64,000 bases of DNA from Loripinus fragilis. Its lineage: Eukaryota > Mollusca > Bivalvia > Lucinida > Lucinidae. The stretch lies in assembly GCA_964019695.1 (NCBI GenBank), contig OZ026516.1, forward strand, positions 100,068,368-100,132,367. Direction: 5' to 3'. Positions 19,261 to 30,358 of the stretch are shown here, one piece after another (position 1 is the stretch's first letter; each line of letters opens with the position of its first letter). The position numbers and the translations under genes are program-made. The notes under the pieces were generated by a model that worked only from the letters and a program-made list of their open reading frames with translations, searched no databases and had not been told where the DNA came from.

Positions 19261-21440
19261 AGTTGAAATCAGTAGATCTTACATCTGTTGAAATGTATAA
19301 CAGTTTGGGATTGGCCTTACATCACTGTCATGAATGACTTGTGGAATAGTAGTTGGTTGGTGCGTATGTTTGTCTGTGTCCCATAATTTGTGAACCTTAT
19401 ACTAAAGGTTCCAGCCTTTATAGACTGCGGGATATAAGGCACAGGAGATTTTGCTGTAACCTGTTCAGTCGACATCATTTATCTCAGAAAATAAGTGTCT
19501 GAACTGTGCTGATCACAAGTCGTCATGCCAGCAGTATGAACACAAGCATGAGTGCCCAGAGACAAGAACAGATGAGCTCAACTGATCAGACAAAATTGAA
19601 ACAGACATAGAAACAAGTCATTAGTTTGCTGTTATAAACTTACATTCACCAGTCTCTATAAATACAAGCCACCTTAGGGAGTTAGAGTGGTCAACCAAAT
19701 TATTTTAGAAATGAATTTCGGTTTTGGTAGTTTCATGACGTAATGAATGCGATGTGTACAGTTCAAAGTAAGTTAGCCCCATTCGGGCACCACATTCACT
19801 TCAAACTGAACATGTGGCGTTCATTACTTCATGAACCTGTGAAAAATGAAATCCATTTACTATTATGTTAACATCTACTATTACCTAAATAGGCTACAAA
19901 ACAATTTTGTACATGTATTTAATGTTTAACCCTTTCCTTCATGAATAATCATGCTAGGCTCCACCCACTATGAATTATTATATAAATAAACTTTCATGTT
20001 GGTACATAGGACAAAGAAATTACTTGTTAGGTCCACTAGTGTAGGATCAGATATATATCATATATCATATTTTTCCATAAGCAAACTGAGTAGACCCTGA
20101 TCTGATCTGGACCTGCCCAGTTTATGAAAGCGTTAAAAGGGGTCTCTTTGAGGTAAAGGATAAGTCAATCATATTTAAGTTTTTGTTGGAGTGTAAACCG
20201 TGAAACAGCCAATGTGAATGTGAACAGTCAATTTGAAACGAACAAGATGCTTGTTTAGCATTGTGAACCCTCAGAGTGTGAACCAGGTGTGGTTTGGTCC
20301 TTTGGGGTCAGTCACAGCTACATTATCACTTCTTACGATTGAAAATCCCTTTGTGAAGCATATTTCACTTACATGTGAGCTTTCTCATCTGTCAGTTTCA
20401 TGGGTTTTTAAATGGTTGCGAAAATCTAAAGATTCATGAAACGCTTGCTTTGAAAGTGTGAATAAATGAATATGAAAAGGGGCCAACTATTTCACCAAAC
20501 TATAGTCAAGGACCAAAAGTAATATTTTCCATAGACTTTAATGCATTTTCATGTTTACAAGAATCTCTTTATTGTGTGATATAGTGATTAAATAGCAATA
20601 CTATATAACATAATATTTTGTTGTAAAACTAAATAATAGATGCATGTACTGTACAATTTAGATGAAGTTTAGACTCTGCACTTTTCAAATATAACAGTTT
20701 AAACTTTTACACAATTTTGAAAATGCCACTTTTCCATTGACACCAATGGTAATGTTGTTCAAAAATTGTCCAAAAAAGGTTGTAAATTGTTTGTATATCT
20801 GCAGCTTTAAAATTCATGGATGAAATTTAATTTATCACATGACATTGCATGTGGGAGTGATATAAGGCCATGCAATAAAATCAATTTTTAGTAACGTTAT
20901 GTAATGACGTCTTTTATAACATTACGTAAAAGATAGCAAAATTTTGATGTTTTCACGCCAAAATTGTGATTTTTAAGTAATTTTAATGTCATGTGATAAA
21001 TAGAACTTAAAATTTGTGCTACCGTATTATTGAATTTATTAAACTCATTGCGAATGTGATAAAATGCTCACATTTTATCTCTGTTGTCAGCTTGTTAAAT
21101 AAATTCAATCAATCATGAGCTTTCATGTAAGATCTTCTATGAAAATAAACTAAATAATACCTTATTCATTTAACTTTCAAATGACACCAAAAGCACAATA
21201 AGATGTTGGCTTGTTGAAGTGTAGTAAATTTTCTTTTAGGGAAAATAGGATTTCTGACGATGTGGAATTACTTTTGGGACCTTACTGTAGATTCAAAAAT
21301 AAACTTAACTATTTTATTCAGGAGAACCCATGTATTATAAGGGGTCTTGGTAATTGGTATGCTTGTGAGACTACAACACTGATCTGATATACTTTTTAAG
21401 ATCATCACTCATTCAGTAGAGAGTGTGATTTTTTTTTATT
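19261..21440. other. Intron 3 stretch without recognisable features
   Basis: AT-rich single-copy-looking DNA. The open frame at 20233-20439 has no domain or splice context. Nothing further can be supported. Confidence 0.4.
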
Positions 21441-23030
21441 ATACCCCCCGCAAACTTTGTTTGTGGTGGGTATACTGTTTTCACGTTGTCCGTCCGTGCG
21501 TCTGTGCGTCCGTCCGTAATGCTTTGTTTCCTTAATATCTTGAAGAGTCATCGCTGGATTTTCATCAAACCTTGCAAACATGTTCATATACGCAAGACAA
21601 ATACTTTAGACAAAAAAGTAAGGGCTAGGGGCCAATTCTATTAGGGTTAATTCCCTTTGTAGTTCTAAATGGCTTTTGATATAGGGTTTTATGCTTATGC
21701 TATTGTAGGCCATACACGGGCCGATTAACCCCTACCACAGCTTTTGATGGATCAATTTGATACCTGTCTATACATAGTGTTTCCCACAGCATGAAAAAAG
21801 GGCAGGGTTCTGGCCAGAAAAAGGGCACTTTTGATGCGTGAAATTCACCCAAAAAAGGGCACTTTTGTTAGAACAGACTTTTCAAGTGTGAGTTAGATAA
21901 AGGATTTTATGTCTGTTAAAAGGTTAGAATAGCTTCTAGTAGAGCATAGGATTTATTGGGACAACAAAAAGTTATTTTAAACAGTAAAAATTAAAATATG
22001 ACTATTTTTTATATTAAAATGAAAATAAGGGCAGGAGGGGGAAATTTAGGGCAGGAGGGGGGAGCTTAAGGGCAGCAGGGTGCTCCAGCCTGCTTTTCTT
22101 CTTTATGGGAAACACTAATACAATGTAGACACATTAAACATATACATGAAGGACTTTGGTTCAGAAAAAATAATTTTTGACAAAGTGACAGCTGTGAGAA
22201 CTCAGACAATTTTCCCCTAATAAGGCTTTTGCATATGCATTTATGGTGCCTTCATGGGCCGATCAACTCCCATTACAGCTTTTGATGGAACAATTCGATA
22301 CTTTGCCTATACAATGTAGACACATTGAACATATGCAAGAAGGAGTTTGGTTAAGAAAAAAATAATTTTTGACAAAATGACAGCTGTGAGAACTTAGATA
22401 GTTTTCCCCAAACAAGGCTTTTGTATATGCATAGATGGTGCCTTCATGGGCCGATCAACTCCTACTACAGCTTTTGATAGAACAATTTGATACTTTGCCT
22501 ATACAATGTAGATACATTGAACATATGTATGAAGGAGTTTGGTTCAGAAAAAACAATTTTTGACAAAATGACAGCTGTGAGAACTTAGACAATTTTTCCC
22601 CAAACAAGGCTTTTGTATATGCATAGATGGTACCTTCATGAGCCGATCAACTCCTACCACAGCTTTTAATGGAGCAGTTTGATACTTTTCCTATACAATA
22701 TAGACACATTGAACATATGCATGAAGGAGTCTGGTTGAAAATTTTTTTTGACAAAATGACAGCTGTGAGAACTTAGACAAATATTCCCTTATATGGCTTT
22801 TGTATATGCATAGATAGTGCCTTAATGGGCCAATCAACTCCTACCACAGCTTTTGATGGCGCAATTTGATACTTTGCGGATACAATGTAGACACATTGAA
22901 CATATGCATGAAGGAGTTGATAATTTTTGTTTGCACAGATTCTACTGAAATCTTCTTTTCAAAACTAAGGTCTGCTGGATTGAACTATAACTTGCCAAGT
23001 TTTTACTGACTCTTACTGTGCGGGGGGTAT
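21441..23030 (+). mobile_element. Element with ATACCCCCCGCA ends and tandem core, long copy
   Basis: The ends ATACCCCCCGCA (21441) and TGCGGGGGGTAT (23030) are perfect 12-bp inverted repeats. CCGTCCGTGCG microsatellite follows the left end, then five or more diverged units of about 180 bp containing GTGCCTTCATGGGCCGATCAA and ACAATGTAGACACATTGAAC. A 343-bp element is nested at 21775-22117. The right end lies about 85 bp before exon 4. Confidence 0.75.
21775..22117. mobile_element. TAGTGTTTCCC-family element nested in the tandem core
   Basis: Inverted ends TAGTGTTTCCCA/TGGGAAACACTA with the perfect 5-bp duplication ATACA at 21770-21774 and 22118-22122. The interrupted host sequence is identifiable from neighbouring core units (CCTATACAATGTAG), so the insertion is unambiguous. 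No coding content. Confidence 0.8.
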
Positions 23031-23114
23031 CTAATAAGCATTGCTTATTGACTTTTTTCATTTGAAACTGGTCTTTTCTAACTGTCTGGTTCTAATGATT
23101 TACCTTAATTGCAG

Positions 23115-23196
23115 GACAACATGTTATTCTGTGATTCTTGTGACCGAGGGTTCCACATGGACTGCTGTGATCCACCAATATCTAAGGCACCTAAAG
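23115..23196 (+). CDS. KAT6: KAT6 exon 4: PHD2 core
   Basis: 82 nt, AATTGCAG acceptor, CTAAAG|GTAAGC donor, phase 0 to 1. Encodes [20 protein letters not shown], the most conserved KAT6 PHD2 segment with Cys-x2-Cys, His-x2-Cys ligands. Confidence 0.95.
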
Positions 23197-23289
23197 GTAA
23201 GCTATTTTAAAGCAGGATATATAAGATTCATATACTGGCCAGCATAAGATTTTGGTATTTATCGCATATATATGTGTAAAGTCACTCTT

Positions 23290-23395
23290 AACCCTTTGTA
23301 TATGGGAAACCCCTAAACGGGTACTTTTATAAACAGTGAAGACCCAGATGAAATGTTGCATAATGCAGCATTTCATCAGGGTCTACACTGTTAAG
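23290..23395. repeat. Hairpin element family H2 (representative copy)
   Basis: AACAGTGAAGACCCAGATGAAATG and its reverse complement CATTTCATCAGGGTCTACACTGTT form a hairpin; most copies also carry AAACCCCTAAA(C/A)(G/T)GGTAC beside it. A sister subgroup has CCTGATCAGACTGCT/AGCAGTCTGATCAGG arms. Other copies: 10145-10280, 24485-24570, 24955-25050, 27453-27520, 33783-33860, 38615-38865, 39401-39470, 42105-42205, 46056-46130, 46625-46690, 54455-54515, 58565-58630, 58940-59000. Confidence 0.8.
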
Positions 23396-23634
23396 GTAAA
23401 AAAGATCTTCAGACAATAAAATATTTTTTGAAAATTATAAACTTACACCCCTAGATACAGAAATGTAAGTACAATGGACTATCCCAAGTTTAGTGTATCA
23501 AACCAGAAGGAAGAATCCATTAGTAATAAGTATACACAGGGTTAAATCATGCATGTACAGCTGTTTAGTGGGGTTGGAACCTGGAAATTTTTAGGTTTCA
23601 TAGGTAGTTTTCAAATTATTTTGTAGTTCCAAAT

Positions 23635-24451
23635 TAGGGCTGCTGCGAGTATCCGAGTACTCGGATACTCGCGGATCTGAATGTAAAATCGAGTATGAAT
23701 ATTCGTCACTGCCGAAATCGTTGGATCGCGATCTTTTTTTTTTTTTTTTTTTTTTTACCTTTTTTTTTTAACTGAAACAAGAAGTTTTCACAAAATAGTC
23801 CATTGAAATTTTTCACTATGACGACGGTTCTACTTGATAATATCTCTTATTCAAATACCTTTGTTTCTTGCAGGTTAGTGACATATTTTATCGGTAATTA
23901 AAATCCTCAAAGTATTCCAAAATCCACTGGTAATATATTCCAATCTATTTTGTTTAAACACACTTCATCGGTACATAATAAACAGTGCCAGAAATATTAT
24001 CAAATGTCAATTATCAAATAAATTTCAAAGGGTTCTTGTTTTCTTTGAACTTTTTTTCTTGCCGACAAGGTGACAGCTGATTAGGCCTACGTGACCCAGG
24101 TCATGTTGTCTATGTGTGAACTTCAGGACAAAGGAAAAGGGCCTTATACTGAAATCAGCACACTTCTGTCAGAATATCTGGTTATCCAAGTTCAGGAAAA
24201 TATAAAATCAAATTTACAAATTGTGTTGCAAGCCTTGACAGTCGTGAGTGAAAATGTAGTCTTGTCTTCTTTGAAAACTAACTGTATACATGCGGTACTT
24301 CTGGTTTAACAGAAAGGGCTGATTTACTATGTTTCATAACAGGAGTCTTAATGTTTTTATTAGCCAGTGACTATCAGTTCGATCTGTGAATTGTCACTCA
24401 TGAATCGTGGATCAGATCGGATCGCCACTTACCTAACGATCCACAGCCCTA
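23635..24451. mobile_element. hAT-type element remnant, 817 bp
   Basis: Ends TAGGGCTG and CAGCCCTA, flanked by TTCCAAAT (23627-23634) and TTCTAAAT (24452-24459), an 8-bp duplication with one change. The left interior has GAGTATCCGAGTACTCGGATACTC palindromic sequence and a long poly-T. The open frame at 24091-24309 shows no transposase motif. Confidence 0.75.
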
Positions 24452-24727
24452 TTCTAAATTCTTCCCTAAAGATTATTTTTACCTCTATAGACATTTTAGA
24501 CCCTGATGAAATTTGGCATACTGCAAAATTTCATCTGGATCTACGCTGTTTGTCAAAGTGCTTGTTTACAGGTTTCCAGTATACATTAACCCTTTTCATT
24601 CTGATGGATTATTCCAATCATATTGATACAATAAGTATGGAATTGTCGATTTTGTATTTTAAGGGATTGTCAATCTATGAAAATAATGTATTTCTGTCCC
24701 TGAAGATTTTTTTTATCTTAGCAACTT

Positions 24728-24945
24728 GTGCTAGCAGAGCGCATTGGCTCGGTAGTGTTAGACTGGAGATTGAAGGGTTGCTGTTTCAAGCCTCACCTCA
24801 GGTAGAGTCACTGTGTTGTGTCCTAAGATTCTTTGAGCAAGACATTTTATCCTCTGTTTTACTTAATATTGGTTCAACCCAGGAAGACCTGTCCCGATGG
24901 TGCTTAAAATTGTTGACTTGGACACAAAGAATTGAGCCCCCCAAA
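24728..24945 (+). mobile_element. tRNA-derived SINE, diverged
   Basis: GAGCGCATTGGCTCGGTAG head, GTTTCAAGCCTCACC B box, TTCTTTGAGCAAGACATTTTATCC, TTGGTTCAACCCAGGAAGAC, GACTTGGACACAAAGAATTG tail. A 220-codon frame running from 24367 across this and two hairpins is a chance ORF. Confidence 0.75.
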
Positions 24946-25086
24946 AAACCAACCAGGGCTATCCCTGATGAAATGCCCCCTTTTGCGGCATTTCATCTGG
25001 GTCTTCACTGTTTGCACAAAAATACCTGATTTCCAGTATCCAGAATGAAAAGGATTTAGGGTTAATATTGAAGTTTTGCTTTTCAG

Positions 25087-25225
25087 GTCAGTGGAGTTGT
25101 AACATCTGTGAGCCTGAGCGGGGCAATAAGAAGGGTAAGAAGTTCCTCGAGATGGCTGAGAAGTGGAGGAAGAAGTGTGCCAAGTTACTCAAAGGTCCAA
25201 AAGAGTTCAAAACTACTCCACAGAA
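25087..25225 (+). CDS. KAT6: KAT6 exon 5: end of PHD2 and basic linker
   Basis: 139 nt, GCTTTTCAG acceptor, CAGAA|GTAAGT donor, phase 1 to 2. Encodes GQWSCNICEPERGNKKGKKFLEMAEKWRKK, giving the last Cys pair of PHD2 and a Lys-rich stretch as in other KAT6 proteins. Confidence 0.93.
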
Positions 25226-25255
25226 GTAAGTAGACCTCAAAATGCTTGCCTGTAG

Positions 25256-25375
25256 AGGAATGCTGTGGCTCAGTGGTAGAATGGTAGACTTGAGATGGAA
25301 AGGTCGCTGGTCCAAGACTCACAGAAAGCACTTTTGTTGTGTCCTTGAACAAGAAACTTTATCCTCTGATTCGCA
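25256..25375 (+). mobile_element. SINE head fragment
   Basis: GCTGTGGCTCAGTGGTAGAATGG, CGCTGGTCCAAGACTC and TGTCCTTGAACAAGAAACTTTATCC, truncated before the central domain. It begins 30 bp after the exon 5 donor. Confidence 0.65.
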
Positions 25376-25666
25376 CTAGTTAAATAAGTTTTGTTTGAAA
25401 AAGCAGTGACAACTCCATAAACCAATATGCTTCATGGGTCTAGATAAACGTCAACAAAAAAATGAGCGTAAAAGTGTGAATATTTTCTTTTTCATCAGTT
25501 TAAACATTTGTTTTGGATGCTCAAAAGAACCGTCTCAATTGAGTACACACAACATATGTTTTAGTTGACAAATAAGAAAATTTTATGTTTAGTTACTCTT
25601 ATGTTTGCGGCTTCATAATGACACATGCTTTAGGTAAATCCTAAATTGCCATGCCTTAAAAGGGTA

Positions 25667-26038
25667 CAGGGATTTTTTTTTGTGTCCTCAGGGGCCAAAA
25701 TTCGGCCCCTTTCCCAATGGGATTTAGGTGACCTTTTTTCCCAATTTAAAAAAAAATTCCCAATCTCAAAAAAAAAAAAAGAAATTTTTTTTTTTTTAGA
25801 ATTTTCATTCAGTCACCACACACACACAAGCTACATGATGACAATCTACTAGAATTGCATCCAATTTTCCTTCAATTTAATGGCAATAGTATGTGTAATA
25901 GCTAATTTGTTTTTAAACTGACCGAAAATGCTTTTCTTGTTTGTTTAGAAAATTTCCCAATTTAGTGGTTTACCACGCTAATTTTCCCAATCTGAAAGGC
26001 CCTAGGGCCCCTTCCCAAAATTGCAAAAAAAATCCCTG
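25667..26038. mobile_element. Miniature inverted-repeat element, CAGGGATTTTTT ends
   Basis: CAGGGATTTTTTTT and AAAAAAAATCCCTG with GGGGCC/GGCCCC near each end; flanked by AGGGTA on both sides. Interior holds TTTCCCAAT strings that also occur in the element at 48749-48921. Confidence 0.7.
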
Positions 26039-26596
26039 AGGGTAAGATAAAGGATTTGAATATGACTGAGGCAACATTTAAAATGATAGTTAAAAATAAA
26101 ATACAATTTCAAATTCCCATCAGAATGTTTTTCATGAACATGTAATTTTCACCTATGATACTGCATGTTTGTAAATTCTTCCAGACATGTGTGTGCTGTG
26201 TTGCGTAGAAGTATCTAGTTAGGAAGGTTTTAAAATGCAGAAAACACACACAAAAAACAGCCTAAAACGGTTTGGCTTTAAATTAAGTTCAGATGGTCAC
26301 TTAGTAATCACAATTGCCAATCACATGAGTCGACATTTTGTTTTGATGCTGTTATGTGTGCTGATTTCAACAAACTGGGTTTTCCTACTCTTTTTGGTGG
26401 GCCAGTGATCCTTAAATTTACATCAAAGGTTCAGTTGCCCTGCTTATTATATTACTGGATAAAAATGTTTATAAAATTTTTGAACTCCATAGCCATCTTA
26501 CAGAAAGTCCTGGGCAAACTCATAGGCCCAGACAAGGAAACTTTTGGAGCTCAAAATTGTAATTATTTTCTTACCCATCAATTTAAACATATGTTT

Positions 26597-26730
26597 TGAC
26601 TGTGTTGTGTCCTTGAGCAAGACACATTTATCCTTGCTTAGTACTGGCTTAACCCAGGAAGACCGGTCCCCACATATAACTGAAAGATTGTTGACTGGGA
26701 CGTAAAGAATCAAATCAAACAAAATAAACA
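26597..26730 (+). mobile_element. Headless SINE, inserted beside an H1 hairpin
   Basis: Starts GTGTTGTGTCCTTGAGCAAG and ends GTTGACTGGGACGTAAAGAA then TCAAATCAAACAAAATAAAC. AACATATGTTTTGA precedes it and ACATATGTTTTGATG follows, so it has interrupted an H1 element with duplication of that sequence. Confidence 0.75.
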
Positions 26731-26821
26731 TATGTTTTGATGCTCAAAAGAACCTTCTCATTGAGACTGTTCTTTTGAGTACCCATAACATATGCTTTGG
26801 TTAAGGAATAAAAAAAAAATC

Positions 26822-27065
26822 AATTACGTCCTGCAGATCCTGGGGTCGCAAGTTGATCCCAGCCCGGTCCCATACTTTTGTGGAGATTGGTCATGAAATC
26901 ATTTCTGTGGCCATACTCCTCCTGTTGATTCAAGAAGGGTTGTCAGTTAAAAGCGAAAGTATGTGCATGAAGTATTAGTTAACTGCTTAGGAAAAGACTG
27001 GTTAGGTGAACTGACCGTCTTGACATGACCATAGCTGTTGACTGGGCTGTAGAACCTCAAAATAA
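26822..27065 (+). mobile_element. Second SINE family, headless copy
   Basis: Matches the minus-strand element at 40653-40964: CCATACTTTTGTGGAGATTGG, CGAAAGTATGTGCATGAAGTA, GGTTAGGTGAACTGACCG, ACCATAGCTGTTGACTGGG. Confidence 0.7.
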
Positions 27066-27157
27066 ACAAATTACCCCCTCTTATCAGGAGGCCTATTAGG
27101 AATATCCATAAATAGAGCTATTGTAGTATGGCTGTAAGTTTGTTTTGTGTCTTACAG

Positions 27158-27220
27158 ATGTCCTACCCCTGGCTGTGATGGCTCAGGCAATATAAATGGC
27201 AAATCTCTACATCACAGGAA
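27158..27220 (+). CDS. KAT6: KAT6 exon 6: CCHHC (MYT1/KAT7-type) zinc finger
   Basis: 63 nt, TGTCTTACAG acceptor, AGGAA|GTAAGT donor, phase 2 on both sides so it can be skipped without a frameshift. Encodes CPTPGCDGSGNINGKSLHHR. Spliced directly to exon 7 the finger completes as Cys349-x4-Cys354-x12-His367-x5-Cys373-Pro, the spacing of MYT1, L3MBTL and KAT7 fingers. The first His of the usual GH motif is Asn. To my knowledge human KAT6A/B lack this finger. Confidence 0.85.
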
Positions 27221-27699
27221 GTAAGTGAGCTTGTTGTGTAGTTTTCTTCGCCTACATTAATTTTTGATTCTATTCTATTTGGAAGTATTTTCTATAGTAC
27301 AGCTGTAAAATTGAAGATAGACTATGTGTTTGTTGTTCACGAAGTACCATATTTACCCATATCCCGCCAATATTTTTTGCCCTAAAAATGAGTCAGCTTT
27401 CTATGTCTGATGCATATATTCAAGTCACTTCAGACTAGATTTTATCATGGAAGCAAACACTATGAACCCTGATCAGACTGCTCCTAATGGAGCAGTCTGA
27501 TCGGGGTCCATATTGTTTGCAATATTGCTACATAAGAACATGAGTGAGAAGATGACAAAAGTCATGGCTGGCAGGTAAAGGGTTAACTTAAACTTGTGAT
27601 CACCACACAAGGCTCTAATAAGCGCAAGCTGCCGAGTAATATACTTTAGAACTTTACAACGAGCCAATCAAATGTATTGTAATCAAATTGTAGAAACAG

Positions 27700-27965
27700 T
27701 GTAGACATTCTACCAGTGATCTCTTTACTCTTTCCTTGCTAGTGGCTACTTTTGTTGTTTGCTGATAACTTTTGCAAGCGATTTGGTATTAAACCAGGAC
27801 CGAAAGAGCATCAGTCCCTATCTGGATCTCGACTGTTTGACACTCGGATTGTGTTCCTGAAAGAATTTTTTTTTAAATTTGATTTTGAAAAAAAAGTCAA
27901 CAGACAACAACAAAAGCATGAAAAATTGCACAGCATGCAGAGAATTAATCACCAGAAAAGTAAGA
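27700..27965. repeat. Dispersed hairpin repeat, family H3
   Basis: TCCTTGCTAG...CTGATAAC(T/G)TTTGCAA...CAGGACCG...GATCTCGACTGTTTGACACTC...GTCAACAGACAACAA. Other copies: 41388-41610 (plus), 18280-18625, 37835-37945 and about 39000-39100 in part. Half sites TTTGGATCCAGATCAGG/CCTAATCTAGATCCAAA pair in the 41388 copy. Confidence 0.6.
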
Positions 27966-28000
27966 TCTTTGGAAAAAAAAGAGCTACAAACTTGGAAAAC

Positions 28001-28788
28001 TATGCCCGACAAAAAAAGAAACACACCACTTAGAACTGTTCAACTCCCAGGAAGATCACAAGGAATAGGCCAGTTTAGATTGTATCAGTGCAAAGGTATG
28101 TCAAGTACTGCTGTGTCACACGTCTTTTGCAATCTGGCGTCAAAAATGTGTTAAAGAAAATTGGTCATGAACCAAGTTGGGGTCAAATTGTAAAGTCACA
28201 AGAAATAGGCGTTTTTATAATGCTCTCTTGCTGGATAAGTTCAAGCAATGAGAATCGTTTCAGTAGACCAAATTGTACTCAGACACTTATTCTTTGCAAA
28301 TTCTATCTGTAATTAATCATACGCGATAATTAAACCAGGTAGCTCATGTATTGTGACTACCATTTGGATAACGATTCCACACTGGAGATAAACCTTACAA
28401 AACATTTATAGAGTTCAGCATTGTTTTAATCAATTTAAATGGCCCTAACTGATGAAAATGGATTTTGGAATAACAAATATGCATCAATAAACACATTAGT
28501 TGTCTAACATTAAGACAACGTATCGTTTTCATACTTTGCAAATGTAAAACATATTCGGAATTTAATATAGACAGTAGCATTGAATTAACGCTTCCGCAAC
28601 TCGTTTACCATTCGCGTTGGTGAGGTGTGTGCCTGTACATGGCAGGTACAGATACTCATCTACGTCACACTCAAGTATTAGTAAGATTTGATCAGGAATG
28701 AATATTTTATGACAATTAACATTTTCGTTTTAAAAGGAGATCTAAATGGGAAAATCATAGTGGCGCATTTCATTTTTTGTTGGGTATA
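28001..28788. mobile_element. Mariner-type inverted-repeat element, 788 bp
   Basis: Ends TATGCCCGACAAAAAAAGAA and its inverted partner TTCATTTTTTGTTGGGTATA, bordered by TA. Related in its ends to 36466-36989. Interior frames (28088-28312, 28395-28580) show no DD(E/D) transposase motif. Confidence 0.6.
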
Positions 28789-29571
28789 TAAAGAGTAAAC
28801 TGCGTGCCTAAAGGAATGATTTTCAAGGCACTTCTGGTGTAATAAAGGTAAAAATTCTAAGCGCTGGGCATGTATATGGGTCTTGCATATGATAATTGAC
28901 TTTATATCTTTACTTAGCTTGGTCGACTTTTTGTTTTAGCTTGGTTTTATTATTTCACATCTGAAAGCCGTTATGATTTCTTTCCTGATACATTTAAGGG
29001 CCAACACATGAGATCCGAACTTAGGGCATTGGTGAGCAAAGAACACTGGTGACCCTGCGATGATGCACCGGCTCTCCAGAGCTATCACTGCTCACAATAC
29101 ACAAAGTATTGATGTAGATGAAGACTGACAAAAAGTTAGACATCTAGCCCTGCTGGATACTGTTATATCAGCATGTGCTTTTAACCCTTTACTCCATGAT
29201 AACGCCTTTTGACGCCTTTGAAATATCATGCATTTGAAAATATTATGGAAAATGAAGCATTTGCTCTTTTGGAACAAATGCTCTTCAAAAGTACATAATT
29301 TTTTCTTGATTTTTCAATGTTGTCTAAATATAGAAAAAGATGTCATGATCTAAAGGAGTATAGGGTTAAAGGAGACTAAGTACCGAATCTCATGATTTGG
29401 CTCAATGTCCTACATGTAGTATTATAAGAATCTATCACAAGTGTGAGAGTGAGATAGAAAATCTGTGGCATCACGAGGCTTGCAGATTGATGACAAACTT
29501 GATCGCGAGGGACAGATTTTTCTATCCCATCTTCACACGAATAATGGATTTATTTTCTAGCTGACCAATAA
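28789..29571. other. Intron stretch without recognisable features
   Basis: AT-rich sequence; nothing beyond short open frames without domain support was seen. Confidence 0.35.
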
Positions 29572-30045
29572 GGCCAGACTTTTTTTATTAGTTGATTTAC
29601 GGGAATTTTTTTTCAGATATAGGGTCGAGGGGACGAAAAAAAATAAATAAAAAAGCTCTGAAAATGACCAGTTAACTGGTCATTTTCAGAGCTTTCTTTT
29701 TTTTTCAGAGCTTCTTTTTTTTTTTTTTTTTTTAATATCTCTAGAAAAAAACAGTAAAACAAGTGAGGTAAACCAACAGTCTGTATTAAATCTTTATATA
29801 TTTCATCATTTTTCCTAAAAATCTGGACAGGACAATCACTTTTAGAGAGTCACTCTCAAAAATACACAGACAGAGTCTCAAAAATATATTATTTTTGTCA
29901 ACTAAACGAATAATATTTAGAGTCGGCGGATAAAAAAAAAAAATAATTTTTGAAATAAATTTTTTTTTTTTTTTCTACTTTCCAGAAAATTACAGTAGGA
30001 GGGTTTGTAAATCAACTAATAAAAAAATTCTGGCCTAAGCATGAT
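29572..30045. mobile_element. Foldback element with perfect 44-bp central palindrome
   Basis: Outer arms GGCCAGACTTTTTTTATTAG/CTAATAAAAAAATTCTGGCC with GTTGATTTAC/GTAAATCAAC next to them. Near the middle, 29652-29695 is a perfect 44-bp palindrome (AAAGCTCTGAAAATGACCAG-TT|AA-...), surrounded by poly-A and poly-T runs. Confidence 0.75.
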
Positions 30046-30316
30046 ATTAAAACACCACATTTTTACACTTAAAAAGGTATCAGAAGTTTCTGAATACAAC
30101 TTCTGAATATAACTTCTGTGAAAAAGTAACCATTTGCATGAGAACTTATCTTTATATTTTTATACTTTTTTCTTCTTTTCAACCCAAACCTATGTTATGG
30201 ATACTCCAGAAAGGTTGTTATTTGGTTGAGTTTTAAATAAGAAAGCTGCCAAATTCATCTGTTCCTAGTTTAAGCTTTGTATGGAGATCTGATTTCTTTA
30301 AATTTTATGATTGTAG

Positions 30317-30358
30317 AGCTTGCAAGAATGCGAATAATTCAGCTACTCCAAAGTCAAG
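30317..30358 (+). CDS. KAT6: KAT6 optional 42-nt exon (candidate cassette)
   Basis: ATGATTGTAG acceptor, GTCAAG|GTTGAG donor, phase 2 on both sides, open in frame: encodes ACKNANNSATPKS plus a split codon. Inclusion would insert 14 residues between HRK and QYQC, separating the last Cys ligand of the CCHHC finger. The donor is weak (GTTGAG) and no conservation evidence is available, so it may be a chance exon-like segment. Confidence 0.4.

Noticed and set aside
23700..23775. Long poly-T as a retroposon tail on the minus strand
   Set aside because: It lies inside a hAT-bounded element with no retroposed gene sequence next to it.
24367..25029. 220-codon open frame
   Set aside because: It crosses a hAT end, two hairpins and a SINE, has no domain, and overlaps none of the KAT6 exons.
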